A stretch of DNA of 64,000 bases from NCBI GenBank assembly GCA_021730985.1, contig JAKFYI010000031.1:1-64000 (forward strand), read 5' to 3'. Both the position numbers and the translations under genes were made by a program. The stretch is from Hyphomicrobiales bacterium. GTDB taxonomy: Bacteria > Pseudomonadota > Alphaproteobacteria > Rhizobiales > Xanthobacteraceae. Each line of letters begins with the position of its first letter. Within the stretch, counting starts at the first letter, position 1. Of this stretch, positions 1 through 8,542 are shown one piece after another. Below the pieces are notes generated by a model that saw nothing but the letters and a program-made list of their open reading frames with translations, made no database searches and was not told the DNA's origin.

Positions 1-527
1 GCATCGCCGATCTCGGCACCGGCAGCGGCGCACTTCTGCTTGCGCTTTTGTCCGAGCTGCCGAATGCGCTCGGCGTTGCCACCGACATCGACATCGCAGC
101 GGTCGCTGCGGCGCGCGGCAATGCGCGGCGGCTCAAGCTCGATGCGCGCGCGCGGTTCGCGGCGTGCCATTTCGGCAGCGCGCTGAGCGGCGGCTTCGAT
201 CTCGTCGTGGTTAATCCGCCCTACATCGCGACGGCAGACATTGCGGCCCTGCCTGCCGAGGTGCGGCACGATCCCCATCTTGCGCTCGATGGCGGCGCCG
301 ACGGGCTGGCCTGCTATCGCGCGATCGCCACCGATGCGAGGCGTCTGCTGGCTCCCAACGGCCACATTGTGGCCGAGCTTGGCATCGGACAGGAGAACGC
401 CGTCGCTGCCTTGTTTCGGGCAGGCGGCCTTGAAACCCTGCCGGCGCGGCCCGATCTGTCAGGCATCGCACGGGCACTATCCGCGCGTCCGGCCGCAAAT
501 CGGCCAGCGATTTGCCATGAGAAATGA
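1..527 (+). CDS. prmC: PrmC/HemK peptide chain release factor N5-glutamine methyltransferase (3' part)
   Basis: The gene is cut by the left window edge; the frame is open from base 3. It methylates the GGQ glutamine of release factors RF1/RF2 with S-adenosylmethionine in the cytoplasm. The visible part has the SAM-binding glycine-rich motif DLGTGSG within its first codons and the catalytic NPPY motif near bases 210-230, both typical of this family. About 175 residues remain, so roughly the N-terminal third (helical domain) is outside the window. The DUF4167 gene follows at 947, an arrangement common in Hyphomicrobiales downstream of prfA. Confidence 0.93.
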   Translation, partial: IADLGTGSGALLLALLSELPNALGVATDIDIAAVAAARGNARRLKLDARARFAACHFGSALSGGFDLVVVNPPYIATADIAALPAEVRHDPHLALDGGADGLACYRAIATDARRLLAPNGHIVAELGIGQENAVAALFRAGGLETLPARPDLSGIARALSARPAANRPAICHEK

Positions 528-946
528 GCATTGCGGAATGGCAAAAAATCGCTTGGATTATCGCCCGTAACAGACTAGCTTCCCCTCATGGAATCGACCC
601 GGATGGGTCGCGCGCCGCTCAAAGCCCCGAGCCATAGAATTGATGGTTCGATGAGGCGAGCGGGGGGCCAAATAGACCAGTAAAAGAGCCGGGTCGAGAA
701 TCGCCGAATTCAGGTCAAAAAAGCAGCCGAGCGAGCGCGCATCGGGCTTTTCGACATTGTTAAGCGACGCGCATGCGAGAAACCAGGCGCCGCGATTTGA
801 TCGCGGGCGGAAGTTGCTGCGGCTGATGCGGGAATGCCCGGCCGGACGTGAAGCAACTTCGGCAGAATGACGCAGCCCACCGCTGCGCGAATGATGCCAA
901 TTCGGCGGGAAAGGCCGCCGCTTTAGGGAGTCGGTGACAGCGAACC
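528..946. other. intergenic region before the DUF4167 gene
   Basis: This is 419 bp without a supported gene. I see no strong hairpin or repeat. A purine-rich stretch with GGGAG near 925-930 lies shortly before the DUF4167 start and may contribute to translation initiation. A promoter for the next gene probably lies here but I cannot place it. Confidence 0.4.
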
Positions 947-1774
947 ATGATGAGAAACGGACAAAATAAGCGCATGCGCGGACGCAATCGCAACAACAAC
1001 AATAGTAATAGCAATCAGCACAACCAGAACCGCGGTCACCACCACCACAATCCGCTGACGCGAGTGTATGAGTCGAACGGGCCGGAGGTGAAAATCCGCG
1101 GCACCGCCCATCACATCGCCGAGAAATATCTACAGCTCGCGCGCGATGCGACGTCGGTCGGCGATCACGTCACCGCCGAGGCGCACCATCAGCACGCCGA
1201 ACACTACCTCCGCCTGATCGCCGCGGCGCAGGAGCAATTCCGGCAGCAGAACCCGCACTACCAGCCGCAGCCGGCGCCGCAGGGCATCGGCGACAACGAC
1301 GGCAGCGGGCAGGACGAAGGCGACGAGCAGCCCGGCCAGACCTCGCAGGGCATGCCGAACCAGCAGAATTACCAGCAGCCCCAACAGCAGCCCCAACAGC
1401 AGCCGCAGCAACAGCCGCAGCAGCAACCCTACGGCGGTTCGCAGCCCTACAACGCGCCGCAGCCGCAGCAGCCGCAACAGCAGCCGCAGTACTCGCGGCC
1501 GCAGCAGCAGCCGCAACAGAACCATCAGCAGCCGCAGCCGGCTCAACAGCCGCAGCCGAACTTCGGCAACGATGCCGGCGGCCTGCCGTCGTTCATCACC
1601 GGCGGCCAGCCGCAGCAAGCAGTGCAGGCGCCGCAATACGGCGCGAACGGTCACGACAACCAGGGTGGCCAGGGCGACCGCTTTCCGATGCATCGCCGCC
1701 GCCGCCGTCATCGCGGCCCGAACGATCAGCCGGACAACCGCGGCAACGCGCCGGAAGTGCCCAGCACCGAATAA
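947..1774 (+). CDS. DUF4167 domain-containing protein with Gln/Pro-rich tail
   Basis: A 275-residue protein. The N-terminus is basic and Asn-rich (RMRGRNRNNNN, then His repeats). A conserved DUF4167 core at about residues 38-105 contains the segments TRVYESNGPEVKIRGTA and EKYLQLARDA. The rest is a low-complexity Q/P tail (about residues 120-230) and a terminal Arg/His cluster. DUF4167 is widespread in alphaproteobacteria beside prmC; the charge pattern suggests nucleic-acid binding, which is inference. The start could be either of two adjacent ATG codons (947 or 950). A strong terminator follows at 1801. Confidence 0.9.
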   Translation: MMRNGQNKRMRGRNRNNNNSNSNQHNQNRGHHHHNPLTRVYESNGPEVKIRGTAHHIAEKYLQLARDATSVGDHVTAEAHHQHAEHYLRLIAAAQEQFRQQNPHYQPQPAPQGIGDNDGSGQDEGDEQPGQTSQGMPNQQNYQQPQQQPQQQPQQQPQQQPYGGSQPYNAPQPQQPQQQPQYSRPQQQPQQNHQQPQPAQQPQPNFGNDAGGLPSFITGGQPQQAVQAPQYGANGHDNQGGQGDRFPMHRRRRRHRGPNDQPDNRGNAPEVPSTE

Positions 1775-1800
1775 TCAGAATTCAGAGTTCAACGATGCAA

Positions 1801-1832
1801 ATGGCCGGGCCTCTGCCCGGCCATTTTGTTTT
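1801..1832 (+). terminator. rho-independent terminator after the DUF4167 gene
   Basis: A perfect 10-bp inverted repeat (ATGGCCGGGC / GCCCGGCCAT) with a 4-nt CTCT loop at 1801-1824 is followed by TTTGTTTT. It lies 26 bp after the DUF4167 stop and abuts the end of the convergent methyltransferase gene. The T-run favours plus-strand termination. Confidence 0.9.
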
Positions 1833-2572
1833 CAGACGCCCGCGCCGCCGGGAGACGGCGCCAGCACGGGCGGCAACTGGGGGACGAGCTGACGCTTGCG
1901 CGGCCGCGCCGGCAGCGCGCGATAGACCTGCTTGGTGGCCTCGACGATATGCACGCCTGCGAACGGCCCTGGCAGCAGCGCACCGGCGCGCTCCCAGGCC
2001 GCCGCCGAACGCAGGAACCAGCCGCGCTGGATCGGCGGCACGTACAGCGCCTCACTCCAGGCCACCGGCGTGAACCAGGTGTCGCGCAGCAAGTTTGTAA
2101 TCTGCGGACGCGAATAGGGCCGGCCGTGACCGAACGGATTGTTGTCCATGCGCGCCCACACGCCGCGCCGGTTCGGCACCACCGCGAGCAGCCGTCCGCC
2201 CGGCGCCAGCACGCGCCAGATCTCGCGCAGCAGGGCCGATGCGTCCTCCGACATTTCCAGGCCGTGGATCAGCAGTACGCGATCGACCGCGGCATCGGGC
2301 AATGGCAGATCGAGCGATTCGACCAGCGCGGACAGCGAAGGATGCGCGGACGGCCATTTCACCACCCCTTGCGCCGCCGGCATGAAGGCGAGGCAGCGCT
2401 CCGCCTCCTCGCGGAATAGTCCGAGATAGGGCGACGCATAACCGAGGCCAAGCACGCGCTGCCCTGCCGTGTCGTTCCAGCGCCTGCGGATGGCGCGGCC
2501 GATGAAATCCCGCGCCACCGCGCCGAGCCGGTGCGCGTAGAAATTCCGCAGATCGACGACGTCGAGCGACAT
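1832..2572 (-). CDS. class I SAM-dependent methyltransferase
   Basis: A 246-residue protein with a class I methyltransferase fold. A degenerate motif I (VLGLGYASPYLGLF) is near residues 40-53. A Methyltransf_11-like C-terminal half of the Rossmann fold includes the post-motif segment REIWRVLAPGGRLLAVVPN at about 117-135. The gene sits beside gloB, an arrangement I recall from several rhizobial relatives. The substrate is unknown. The C-terminus is Pro/Ala rich. It converges on the DUF4167 gene and shares the terminator region. Confidence 0.82.
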   Translation of the reverse strand: MSLDVVDLRNFYAHRLGAVARDFIGRAIRRRWNDTAGQRVLGLGYASPYLGLFREEAERCLAFMPAAQGVVKWPSAHPSLSALVESLDLPLPDAAVDRVLLIHGLEMSEDASALLREIWRVLAPGGRLLAVVPNRRGVWARMDNNPFGHGRPYSRPQITNLLRDTWFTPVAWSEALYVPPIQRGWFLRSAAAWERAGALLPGPFAGVHIVEATKQVYRALPARPRKRQLVPQLPPVLAPSPGGAGV

Positions 2573-2600
2573 GGGGGGATGTTATCACAGACGGCCCGTC

Positions 2601-2703
2601 CGTCATTCCGGGACGGCCCAAGGGGCCGGACCCGGAATCCATACTCCCGGTGGTGGTTATGGATTCCGGGTTCGCTCGCTGACGCTCGCGCCCCGGAATG
2701 ACG
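2601..2703. repeat. intergenic palindromic repeat (ATTCCGGG type)
   Basis: The left end CGTCATTCCGGG and the right end CCCCGGAATGACG form a long imperfect inverted repeat of about 100 bp between the methyltransferase gene and gloB. It could fold into a long RNA hairpin on either strand. Similar-sized palindromes recur in at least eleven other gaps of this window. Confidence 0.8.
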
Positions 2704-2749
2704 CCAAAAATCGTGCTAAACGTTTTTCACTTACCCAAGAGGACACATC

Positions 2750-3517
2750 ATGCCCGTCGAGACCCACCTGTTCCGCTGCCGCAGCGATAATTTCGGCGTG
2801 CTGATCCGCGACACCGCGACCGGCGCCGTCGCCGCCATCGACGCGCCCGAAACATCGACGGTGGAAGCCGCACTCCACGCCAAGGGCTGGAAGCTCACCG
2901 ACATCCTGGTGACGCACCATCACGCCGACCACACCGACGGCATCGCCGACCTCAAGAAGAAATACCAGTGCCGGGTTGTGGCGCCGCGCGCCGAGGCCGC
3001 GAAGATCGCGCTGGTCGATGAGACCGTGCGCGAGGGCGACAAGGTCCGCGTCGGCAATCTTGAAGCCAACGTGATCGAGACGCCGGGCCACACCTCGGGC
3101 CACATCACGTTTTGGTTCCACGGCGACAAGATCGCGTTCGCCGGCGACACGCTGTTCTCGATCGGCTGCGGCCGCGTCATCGAGGGCACGATGGAGATGA
3201 TGTGGGACTCGCTGAAGAAGCTGCGCGACCTGCCCGGCGACACCAAGGTTTATTGCGGACACGAGTACACGCTCGCCAACATCAAGTTCGCGCAGACCAT
3301 CGAGCCGGACAACAAGGCGCTGATCGCGCGCGCCGCGCAGGCGGCGAAGCAGGTCGCGGCGGGCGAGCCCACCATTCCGACCACGCTCGACGAGGAGAAG
3401 GCGGCGAACGTGTTCCTGCGCGCCGACGTGGCCTCGGTCGCAGCAGCAGTCGGACTGGCGGGCAGATCGCCTGCCGAGGTGTTCGCGGAGATCAGAACCA
3501 GGAAGAATAAATTCTAG
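2750..3517 (+). CDS. gloB: hydroxyacylglutathione hydrolase (glyoxalase II)
   Basis: A 255-residue cytoplasmic metallo-beta-lactamase-fold enzyme that hydrolyses S-lactoylglutathione to lactate and glutathione, the second step of methylglyoxal detoxification. The binuclear metal motif THHHADHTDG is at about residues 55-64. Further ligands lie in GHTSGH (about 110-115), AGDTLF (about 130-135) and CGHEY (about 168-172). The C-terminal HAGH-C region is present. Length is normal for the family. An AGAGGA ribosome binding site precedes the ATG. Confidence 0.95.
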   Translation: MPVETHLFRCRSDNFGVLIRDTATGAVAAIDAPETSTVEAALHAKGWKLTDILVTHHHADHTDGIADLKKKYQCRVVAPRAEAAKIALVDETVREGDKVRVGNLEANVIETPGHTSGHITFWFHGDKIAFAGDTLFSIGCGRVIEGTMEMMWDSLKKLRDLPGDTKVYCGHEYTLANIKFAQTIEPDNKALIARAAQAAKQVAAGEPTIPTTLDEEKAANVFLRADVASVAAAVGLAGRSPAEVFAEIRTRKNKF

Positions 3518-3540
3518 CGGACCGCCGCAGCAACGGAACT

Positions 3541-3617
3541 GTCATCACCCGCGAAAGCGGGTGATCCAGTCATCACAGCAGCATTTTCGTTTACTGGATG
3601 CCTGCTTTCGCGGGCAT
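3541..3617. repeat. intergenic palindromic repeat (CCCGCGAAAGCGGG type)
   Basis: GTCATCACCCGCGAAAGCGG at the left and the inverted partner around CTGCTTTCGCGGGCATG at the right, each next to a CCAGT/ACTGG core, lie between convergent gloB and efp. The same left arm recurs at 6474, 54466 and, in variant form, 55584. Confidence 0.8.
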
Positions 3618-3643
3618 GGCACCGAGCAAGGGCAGAAGTCCGG

Positions 3644-4210
3644 CTAATCCTTGGCGCGCTCGACGTACGAGCCGTCTTCCGTCAACACCACGATGCGCGT
3701 GCCGGGGCCGACGTGCGGCGGCACCATGGTGCGTCCGCCGTTCGAAAGCTTGGCTGGCTTGTACGACGACGACGCGGTCTGGCCCTTGGTGACCGGCTCG
3801 GTGTCCATGACTTCCAGAGTCACGCGCTGCGGCAACTGGATCGCGACCGGATTGCCCTCGAACACGCTGAGCATCACCTTCATTTCCGGCTGCAGGTAGC
3901 CCTTGCCGTCGCCGACCACGTCCTCGGGCACCTGTATCTGGTCGTAGTTCTCGGTGTTCATGAAGTGCAGCCCCTCGCCGTCCTCATAGAGGAACTGGTA
4001 CTCGCGATCCTCGACGTGGGCGCGCTCGACCTGTTCGGTGGTCTTGTAGCGCTGCGTGGTCTTCACGCCGTCGCTGATCCGGCGCATATCGACCTGGGTG
4101 GTCGGCGTGCCCTTGCCGGGATGGAAGCTTTCGGCCGTCAGGACGACGTAGAGCTTGTCGTCGATTTCGAGAATGTTGCCCTTGCGGACGGAGCTGGCGA
4201 TGACCCTCAC
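3644..4210 (-). CDS. efp: translation elongation factor P
   Basis: A 188-residue EF-P that binds stalled ribosomes and promotes peptide bonds at polyproline stretches. The three-domain pattern is intact. The modification loop HPGKGTP places the target lysine at residue 33, and the C-terminal [20 protein letters not shown]-like end is typical. I chose the GTG at 4210 because AGAGGAA lies just upstream and the conserved [11 protein letters not shown] begins there; a longer frame upstream is not conserved in character. The divergent neighbour is the EF-P lysyl-ligase gene, which fits lysylation of Lys33. Confidence 0.95.
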   Translation of the reverse strand: MRVIASSVRKGNILEIDDKLYVVLTAESFHPGKGTPTTQVDMRRISDGVKTTQRYKTTEQVERAHVEDREYQFLYEDGEGLHFMNTENYDQIQVPEDVVGDGKGYLQPEMKVMLSVFEGNPVAIQLPQRVTLEVMDTEPVTKGQTASSSYKPAKLSNGGRTMVPPHVGPGTRIVVLTEDGSYVERAKD

Positions 4211-4345
4211 AGGCGAAATTCCTCTTAGGTGCTGACAGGGCGTCCCGCCCCGGCGAATGGGTGGGCGCACCATACTGATCCTGACGCGCTCCGCCAGTAT
4301 TTTCCCCCGTGCCCAGGAGGGTTAGATAGGGCCCATGGTGACCGC

Positions 4346-5389
4346 GTGACAGACCCCTCCCCCTGGTGGGATCCCGCCGTTCATGCCGACCGGAGGCCGT
4401 TCCTGGCGGTGCGCGGACGCGTGCAAAAGTCGATGCGCGACTGGTTCGCCGCGGCGGGCTTCGCCGAGGTCGAGACCCCGATCCTGCAGGTCTCGCCGGG
4501 CAACGAGACCCACCTGCACGCCTTCGCGACCGACCTGGTGGCGCCGGACGGCGCGAAGACGCGGCTGCACCTTCACACCTCGCCGGAGTTCGCCTGCAAG
4601 AAGCTGCTGGCGGCCGGCGAGACCAAGATCGTCACCTTCGCCCGCGTGTTCCGCAATCGCGAGCGCTCCGCGCTGCACCATCCCGAATTCACCATGCTGG
4701 AGTGGTATCGCGCGGGCGAAGCCTACGACGCGTTGATGGCCGATTGCGCGGCGCTGCTGGTGCAGGCCGCTACGGCTGCGGGTTCGAAACAGTGGCGCTT
4801 CAAGGATCGCGTGTGCGACCCCTGCGCCGCGCCGGAGCGGCTCACGGTCGCTTCGGCATTCGAGCGTCACGCCGGCATCGACCTGATGGCGACGCTGCCG
4901 AACGGCGAGCCCGACGCCGCACTGTTCGCGAAAGCCGCGCGCGCGCAAGACATCCACGTCGCCGGCGACGACACCTGGTCGGACATCTTCAGTCGCATCG
5001 TCAGCGAGCGCATCGAGCCCAGCCTCGGCATCGGACGGCCAACCCTGCTCATGAACTATCCGATCCCCGAAGCGGCGCTGGCGCGCCCCACCACCGATCC
5101 GCGGCTGGCCGAGCGCTTCGAGCTTTACGTCTGCGGCGTCGAACTCGCCAACGGGTTCGGCGAACTGACCGACGCAGCCGAGCAGCGCCGCCGCTTTCAA
5201 GCGTGGATGGCGGAGAAGGAGCGCCGCTACGGCGAGCGCTATCCGTTGGACGAGGACTTTCTCACGGCGCTCGGTTCGATGCCGCAGGCGTCCGGAATCG
5301 CGCTCGGCTTCGACCGGCTGGCGATGCTGGCGAGCGGCGCCACCCGCATCGAGCAGGTGCTCTGGGCGCCCGTTGCCGGCGGCTCCTGA
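4346..5389 (+). CDS. epmA: EF-P (R)-beta-lysine ligase EpmA
   Basis: A class II aminoacyl-tRNA-synthetase-like enzyme of about 347 residues, related to the LysRS catalytic core. It attaches (R)-beta-lysine to the EF-P lysine using ATP. Motif 2 is visible as FRNRERSALHHPEFTMLEWY and motif 3 as SGIALGFDRLAML. It has no N-terminal OB-fold, so it is not a full LysRS. I chose the GTG at 4346 by where conserved-looking protein begins; an AGGAGGG at 4315 sits farther upstream than usual, so the start is uncertain. It is divergent from efp and co-directional with epmB. Confidence 0.9.
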   Translation: MTDPSPWWDPAVHADRRPFLAVRGRVQKSMRDWFAAAGFAEVETPILQVSPGNETHLHAFATDLVAPDGAKTRLHLHTSPEFACKKLLAAGETKIVTFARVFRNRERSALHHPEFTMLEWYRAGEAYDALMADCAALLVQAATAAGSKQWRFKDRVCDPCAAPERLTVASAFERHAGIDLMATLPNGEPDAALFAKAARAQDIHVAGDDTWSDIFSRIVSERIEPSLGIGRPTLLMNYPIPEAALARPTTDPRLAERFELYVCGVELANGFGELTDAAEQRRRFQAWMAEKERRYGERYPLDEDFLTALGSMPQASGIALGFDRLAMLASGATRIEQVLWAPVAGGS

Positions 5390-5458
5390 GCGATCCGCCG
5401 CATTGACCAGCGCGATCCTCGCGCACTAGGGTTCCGGCCTCGCAGAGGAGATATGCCC

Positions 5459-6430
5459 ATGTTCGCCATTCGCACCGCGGCCCGCACACTCACCGCAGCC
5501 GCGCTCGGACTTGCGGCATTCACGCAATCAAGCCTCGCGCAGTCCTATCCTTCCCAGAACGTCACCATGATCGTCGCCTTCCCGGCCGGCGGCCTGGCCG
5601 ACATCATCGGGCGGCTGGTTTCGGCCAAGCTCGGCGACCGCATGAAGTCGAGCTTCGTGGTCGAGAACCGCGGCGGCGCCGGCGGCAACATCGCGGCCAA
5701 AGCGGTGGCGGGCGCAGCCCCCGACGGCCACACGCTGCTGGTGACGACATCGGGCTTGGCCGCCAACCTGACCGCCAGCACGAACCGCGGCTTCGAGCAG
5801 GGCGATCTGCGGCCGGTCGCGTTCGTGGCCTACAGCCCCGACGTCGTCGCGGTCAAAGCGGACAATCCGGCCAAAGACCTCAAGGAATTCCTCGCCAGCG
5901 CGAAGTCCAAGAGCTTCACCTACGCCAGCGCCGGCCCCGGCACCGGCCCGCAGATCGGCGCGGAGTATTTCTTCAAGGATGTCGCCAAGGTGCAATACGT
6001 GCATGTGCCGTTCCAGGGCGGCGCGCCGGCGATCACCGCGCTGCTCGGTGGCCACGTCGATTCCCTGGTGCTGACGCTGCCGCCGGTCACGCCGCAGATC
6101 AATCAAGGCAAGCTGCGCGGGCTCGGTGTCGCCAGCGCCGCGCGCAACAAGGCGATCCCCGACGTGCCGACCTACGGCGAGATGGGCTACCCCAACATCG
6201 AGATCGGCTCGTGGGTTGCCGTATTCGCGCCGGCCAAGACGCCGGACGCGGTGGTGGCGCGGCTCAACGCCGAAATCGTCGCCGGCATGAAGGACGCCGA
6301 TGCGCTGGAGCGTCTGGCGAAGGCCGGCTTCGACCCTGTGGCCAAATCGGTCGCCGAGAGCAACGATTATTTCAAGAGCGAGGTTGCGCGCTGGGCCACG
6401 ATGGTGAAGTCGGCTGGCGTGTCGAACTAG
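5459..6430 (+). CDS. tripartite tricarboxylate transporter (Bug/TctC) substrate-binding protein
   Basis: A periplasmic solute-binding protein of about 323 residues. It has a Sec signal peptide (basic start, Ala/Leu core, cleavage after SLAQ), then the Bug-family opening SYPSQNVTMIVAFPAGGLADI and the conserved NRGGAGG ligand loop. Two nearby ATGs exist; AGGAG at 5446-5450 is 8 nt from the ATG at 5459 but only 2 nt from the one at 5453, so I prefer 5459. No TctA/TctB membrane genes are nearby, so it is an orphan receptor. It interrupts the epmA-epmB pair. Confidence 0.9.
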   Translation: MFAIRTAARTLTAAALGLAAFTQSSLAQSYPSQNVTMIVAFPAGGLADIIGRLVSAKLGDRMKSSFVVENRGGAGGNIAAKAVAGAAPDGHTLLVTTSGLAANLTASTNRGFEQGDLRPVAFVAYSPDVVAVKADNPAKDLKEFLASAKSKSFTYASAGPGTGPQIGAEYFFKDVAKVQYVHVPFQGGAPAITALLGGHVDSLVLTLPPVTPQINQGKLRGLGVASAARNKAIPDVPTYGEMGYPNIEIGSWVAVFAPAKTPDAVVARLNAEIVAGMKDADALERLAKAGFDPVAKSVAESNDYFKSEVARWATMVKSAGVSN

Positions 6431-6473
6431 AACGGCCGAATCCGCCACCGCCACAATTGCCACGATCACCACT

Positions 6474-6586
6474 GTCATCGCCCGCGAAAGCGGGCGATCC
6501 AGTATTCCGTGACGCTTGTGATTGAACCGGCGGAGCATTATCGCTTTCGCCGGTGAGTACTGGATGCCCGCGTTCGCGGGCATGAC
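6474..6586. repeat. intergenic palindromic repeat (CCCGCGAAAGCGGG type)
   Basis: The left arm GTCATCGCCCGCGAAAGCGG and right arm CCCGCGTTCGCGGGCATGAC flank a smaller inner repeat (GCGATCCAGTA / TACTGGATGC). It lies immediately before epmB, so it may form the leader of that gene. Confidence 0.8.
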
Positions 6587-6601
6587 ATCCGAGAGCACGC
6601 C

Positions 6602-7669
6602 ATGAACGCCGCTCCCAAGACCCTGCGCCACCTGTCGGACCTGCAAGCCGCCGGACTGACGCCGCAAGCCAAGCGCGCAGCGCTCGAACAGGTCGCCACG
6701 CAATATGCCATCGCCGTCACGCCGGCGATGGCGGAACTGATCGACGCAACCGATCCGGACGATCCGATCGCGCGGCAGTTCGTCCCGGACACGGCCGAAC
6801 TTAACCGCCAGCCGGCCGAACTGGCGGACCCGATCGGCGACCACGCCCACACCCCGGTCGAAGGCGTGGTGCATCGCTATCCCGACCGCGCGCTGCTCAA
6901 GCTGACGCATGTCTGCGCGGTGTACTGCCGGTTCTGCTTCCGCCGCGAGATGATCGGCCCGGACGCCGAGCCACTGTCACGCGAGAAGCTCGATGCCGCG
7001 CTCGACTACATCGCGGCGCACGGCGAAATCTGGGAGGTGATCCTGACCGGCGGCGATCCGCTGGTGCTGTCGCCGCGCCGTCTCAAAAGCGTGGTGGCGC
7101 GGCTCGCCGCCATTCCGCACGTCAAGGTGATCCGCGTCCACACCCGCGTTCCCACAGCCGACCCGTTGCGCGTGACGCCGGAGCTGGTGGCCGCACTCAA
7201 AACCGCCGGCAAGGCCACCTATGTGGTACTGCACGCCAACCATCCGCGCGAGCTTACCCCCGCGGCGCGCGAAGCCTGCGCGCGCTTCGTCGATGCCGGC
7301 ATCCCGATGCTCAGCCAGTCGGTGCTGCTCGCGGGCGTCAACGACGATCCGAAAACGCTGGAAGCCTTGATGCGCGCGTTCGTCGAATGCCGGATCAAGC
7401 CGTACTACCTGCACCACGGCGATCTCGCGCCCGGCACATCGCATCTGCGCACCTCGATCGAGCACGGCCAGAACCTGATGCGCGCGTTGCGCGGCCGCGT
7501 GTCGGGGCTGTGCCAGCCGAGCTATGTGCTCGACATTCCCGGCGGTCACGGCAAATCGCCGATCGGCCCGAACTACATGTCGTACGACGACGCGGGCCGG
7601 GCCCGGATCGAGGATTTCAACGGAGCGCGGCATTGCTATCCGCCCGAGGCTTGTCCGCAGCCGAGGTAA
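6602..7669 (+). CDS. epmB: EF-P lysine 2,3-aminomutase EpmB
   Basis: A 355-residue radical-SAM, PLP-dependent enzyme that converts L-lysine to (R)-beta-lysine for EF-P modification by EpmA. The iron-sulfur motif CAVYCRFC places the cysteines at residues 105, 109 and 112. The PLP lysine motif PGGHGK is near residue 318, and TGGDPL is at about 149-154. Length fits EpmB rather than the longer catabolic KamA. With efp and epmA within 4 kb, the function is well supported. It converges on the membrane-protein pair. Confidence 0.92.
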   Translation: MNAAPKTLRHLSDLQAAGLTPQAKRAALEQVATQYAIAVTPAMAELIDATDPDDPIARQFVPDTAELNRQPAELADPIGDHAHTPVEGVVHRYPDRALLKLTHVCAVYCRFCFRREMIGPDAEPLSREKLDAALDYIAAHGEIWEVILTGGDPLVLSPRRLKSVVARLAAIPHVKVIRVHTRVPTADPLRVTPELVAALKTAGKATYVVLHANHPRELTPAAREACARFVDAGIPMLSQSVLLAGVNDDPKTLEALMRAFVECRIKPYYLHHGDLAPGTSHLRTSIEHGQNLMRALRGRVSGLCQPSYVLDIPGGHGKSPIGPNYMSYDDAGRARIEDFNGARHCYPPEACPQPR

Positions 7670-7678
7670 TCCGGCGGA

Positions 7679-8395
7679 CTACGCGACGGGCTCGGGCTGG
7701 ATCAATCGCGGCGTCATGGCAAGCAGCGCCGGCAGCGTGAGCAGGCCGATCAGCAGCGCCGACGCAAACTTCAAGGCAAAGCCCGTCGCCATCGACATCG
7801 TGGCCGACATCGGATCGAGCTTGACCAGCAGCAGGCTCGACACGACAAGAAACGACAGGGCTGCGCTCCACGCGACCATGGTCATGAGAACCCAGAGCCC
7901 AGCGCCTTCGGCGGAGCGGCGGATCACCAGAGCTTCGAGCGAGCCGACCAGCAGGCCGAAGATCGCGCCCAGGACCGTGCTCACCATCAAGCCTTTCACC
8001 AGAGCATCCGCCGTCAGATCGGCAGCGGCGCGCGCGCCGTCGATAGGAACCTTGGTCGAAAATCCGGACAGCAGCGCCATCGCCAGCAGATAGCCGCCGA
8101 CGACGATCAGCCAGGGGACCATTTGAAAGCGCGGCAACACCTGGCGCAGCACTGCGCCGCGCAACCAGGCGGAGGCAACGACGAAGATCAATTCGGTCAC
8201 CAGCGCCAGCGCGAATGCCACGGAGAGATATGATTTGGGCGAATCCGGCGTCGCGATGCCGAGCAGCTTGGCACCTCCGTAGCCGATCGATGCGGTGACA
8301 AGGCAGATGACCTGGGCCAGCAGATGAGCGCCGATCCATTGCCGCGCAATCGCGCCTTTGGCTTCAGGCTGAGATGAGATGGTCAAGGCCGACAT
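7679..8395 (-). CDS. multi-pass membrane protein, paralogue of the next gene
   Basis: An integral membrane protein of about 238 residues with roughly six hydrophobic segments and no recognised family. It aligns with the neighbour ending at 8543: IARQWIGAHLLAQV here against IARSWILANVIALV there, IGYG..K.LG in both, and the pattern L-A-L-V-x-R-x-x-A-E-G-x-x-L-W-V in both. I chose the ATG at 8395, preceded by GGAGCAAGTC, because it aligns with the neighbour's N-terminus; a start at 8476 would add 27 residues. The function is unknown. Confidence 0.75.
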   Translation of the reverse strand: MSALTISSQPEAKGAIARQWIGAHLLAQVICLVTASIGYGGAKLLGIATPDSPKSYLSVAFALALVTELIFVVASAWLRGAVLRQVLPRFQMVPWLIVVGGYLLAMALLSGFSTKVPIDGARAAADLTADALVKGLMVSTVLGAIFGLLVGSLEALVIRRSAEGAGLWVLMTMVAWSAALSFLVVSSLLLVKLDPMSATMSMATGFALKFASALLIGLLTLPALLAMTPRLIQPEPVA

Positions 8396-8542
8396 GACTT
8401 GCTCCGGCGAAACAACGGCCAGCCTCGCCAGCGCGGCAAGGCGCTGCCGAATGGTCCGGCGCTCGATCTTGGGCATTGGTCGCTATGGGAACCCGGCGGG
8501 TTCAACCGGCGGATTTGCGCTGGCTTGTTTCGCCGAAGCGGG

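Noticed and set aside
1376-1590. Possible CRISPR or minisatellite
   Set aside because: The repeats are short in-frame Gln/Pro codons without regular spacers.
1130-1711. Leu/Arg-rich antisense frame opposite the DUF4167 gene
   Set aside because: It is the reverse of Gln/Pro codon repeats, an artefact of composition.
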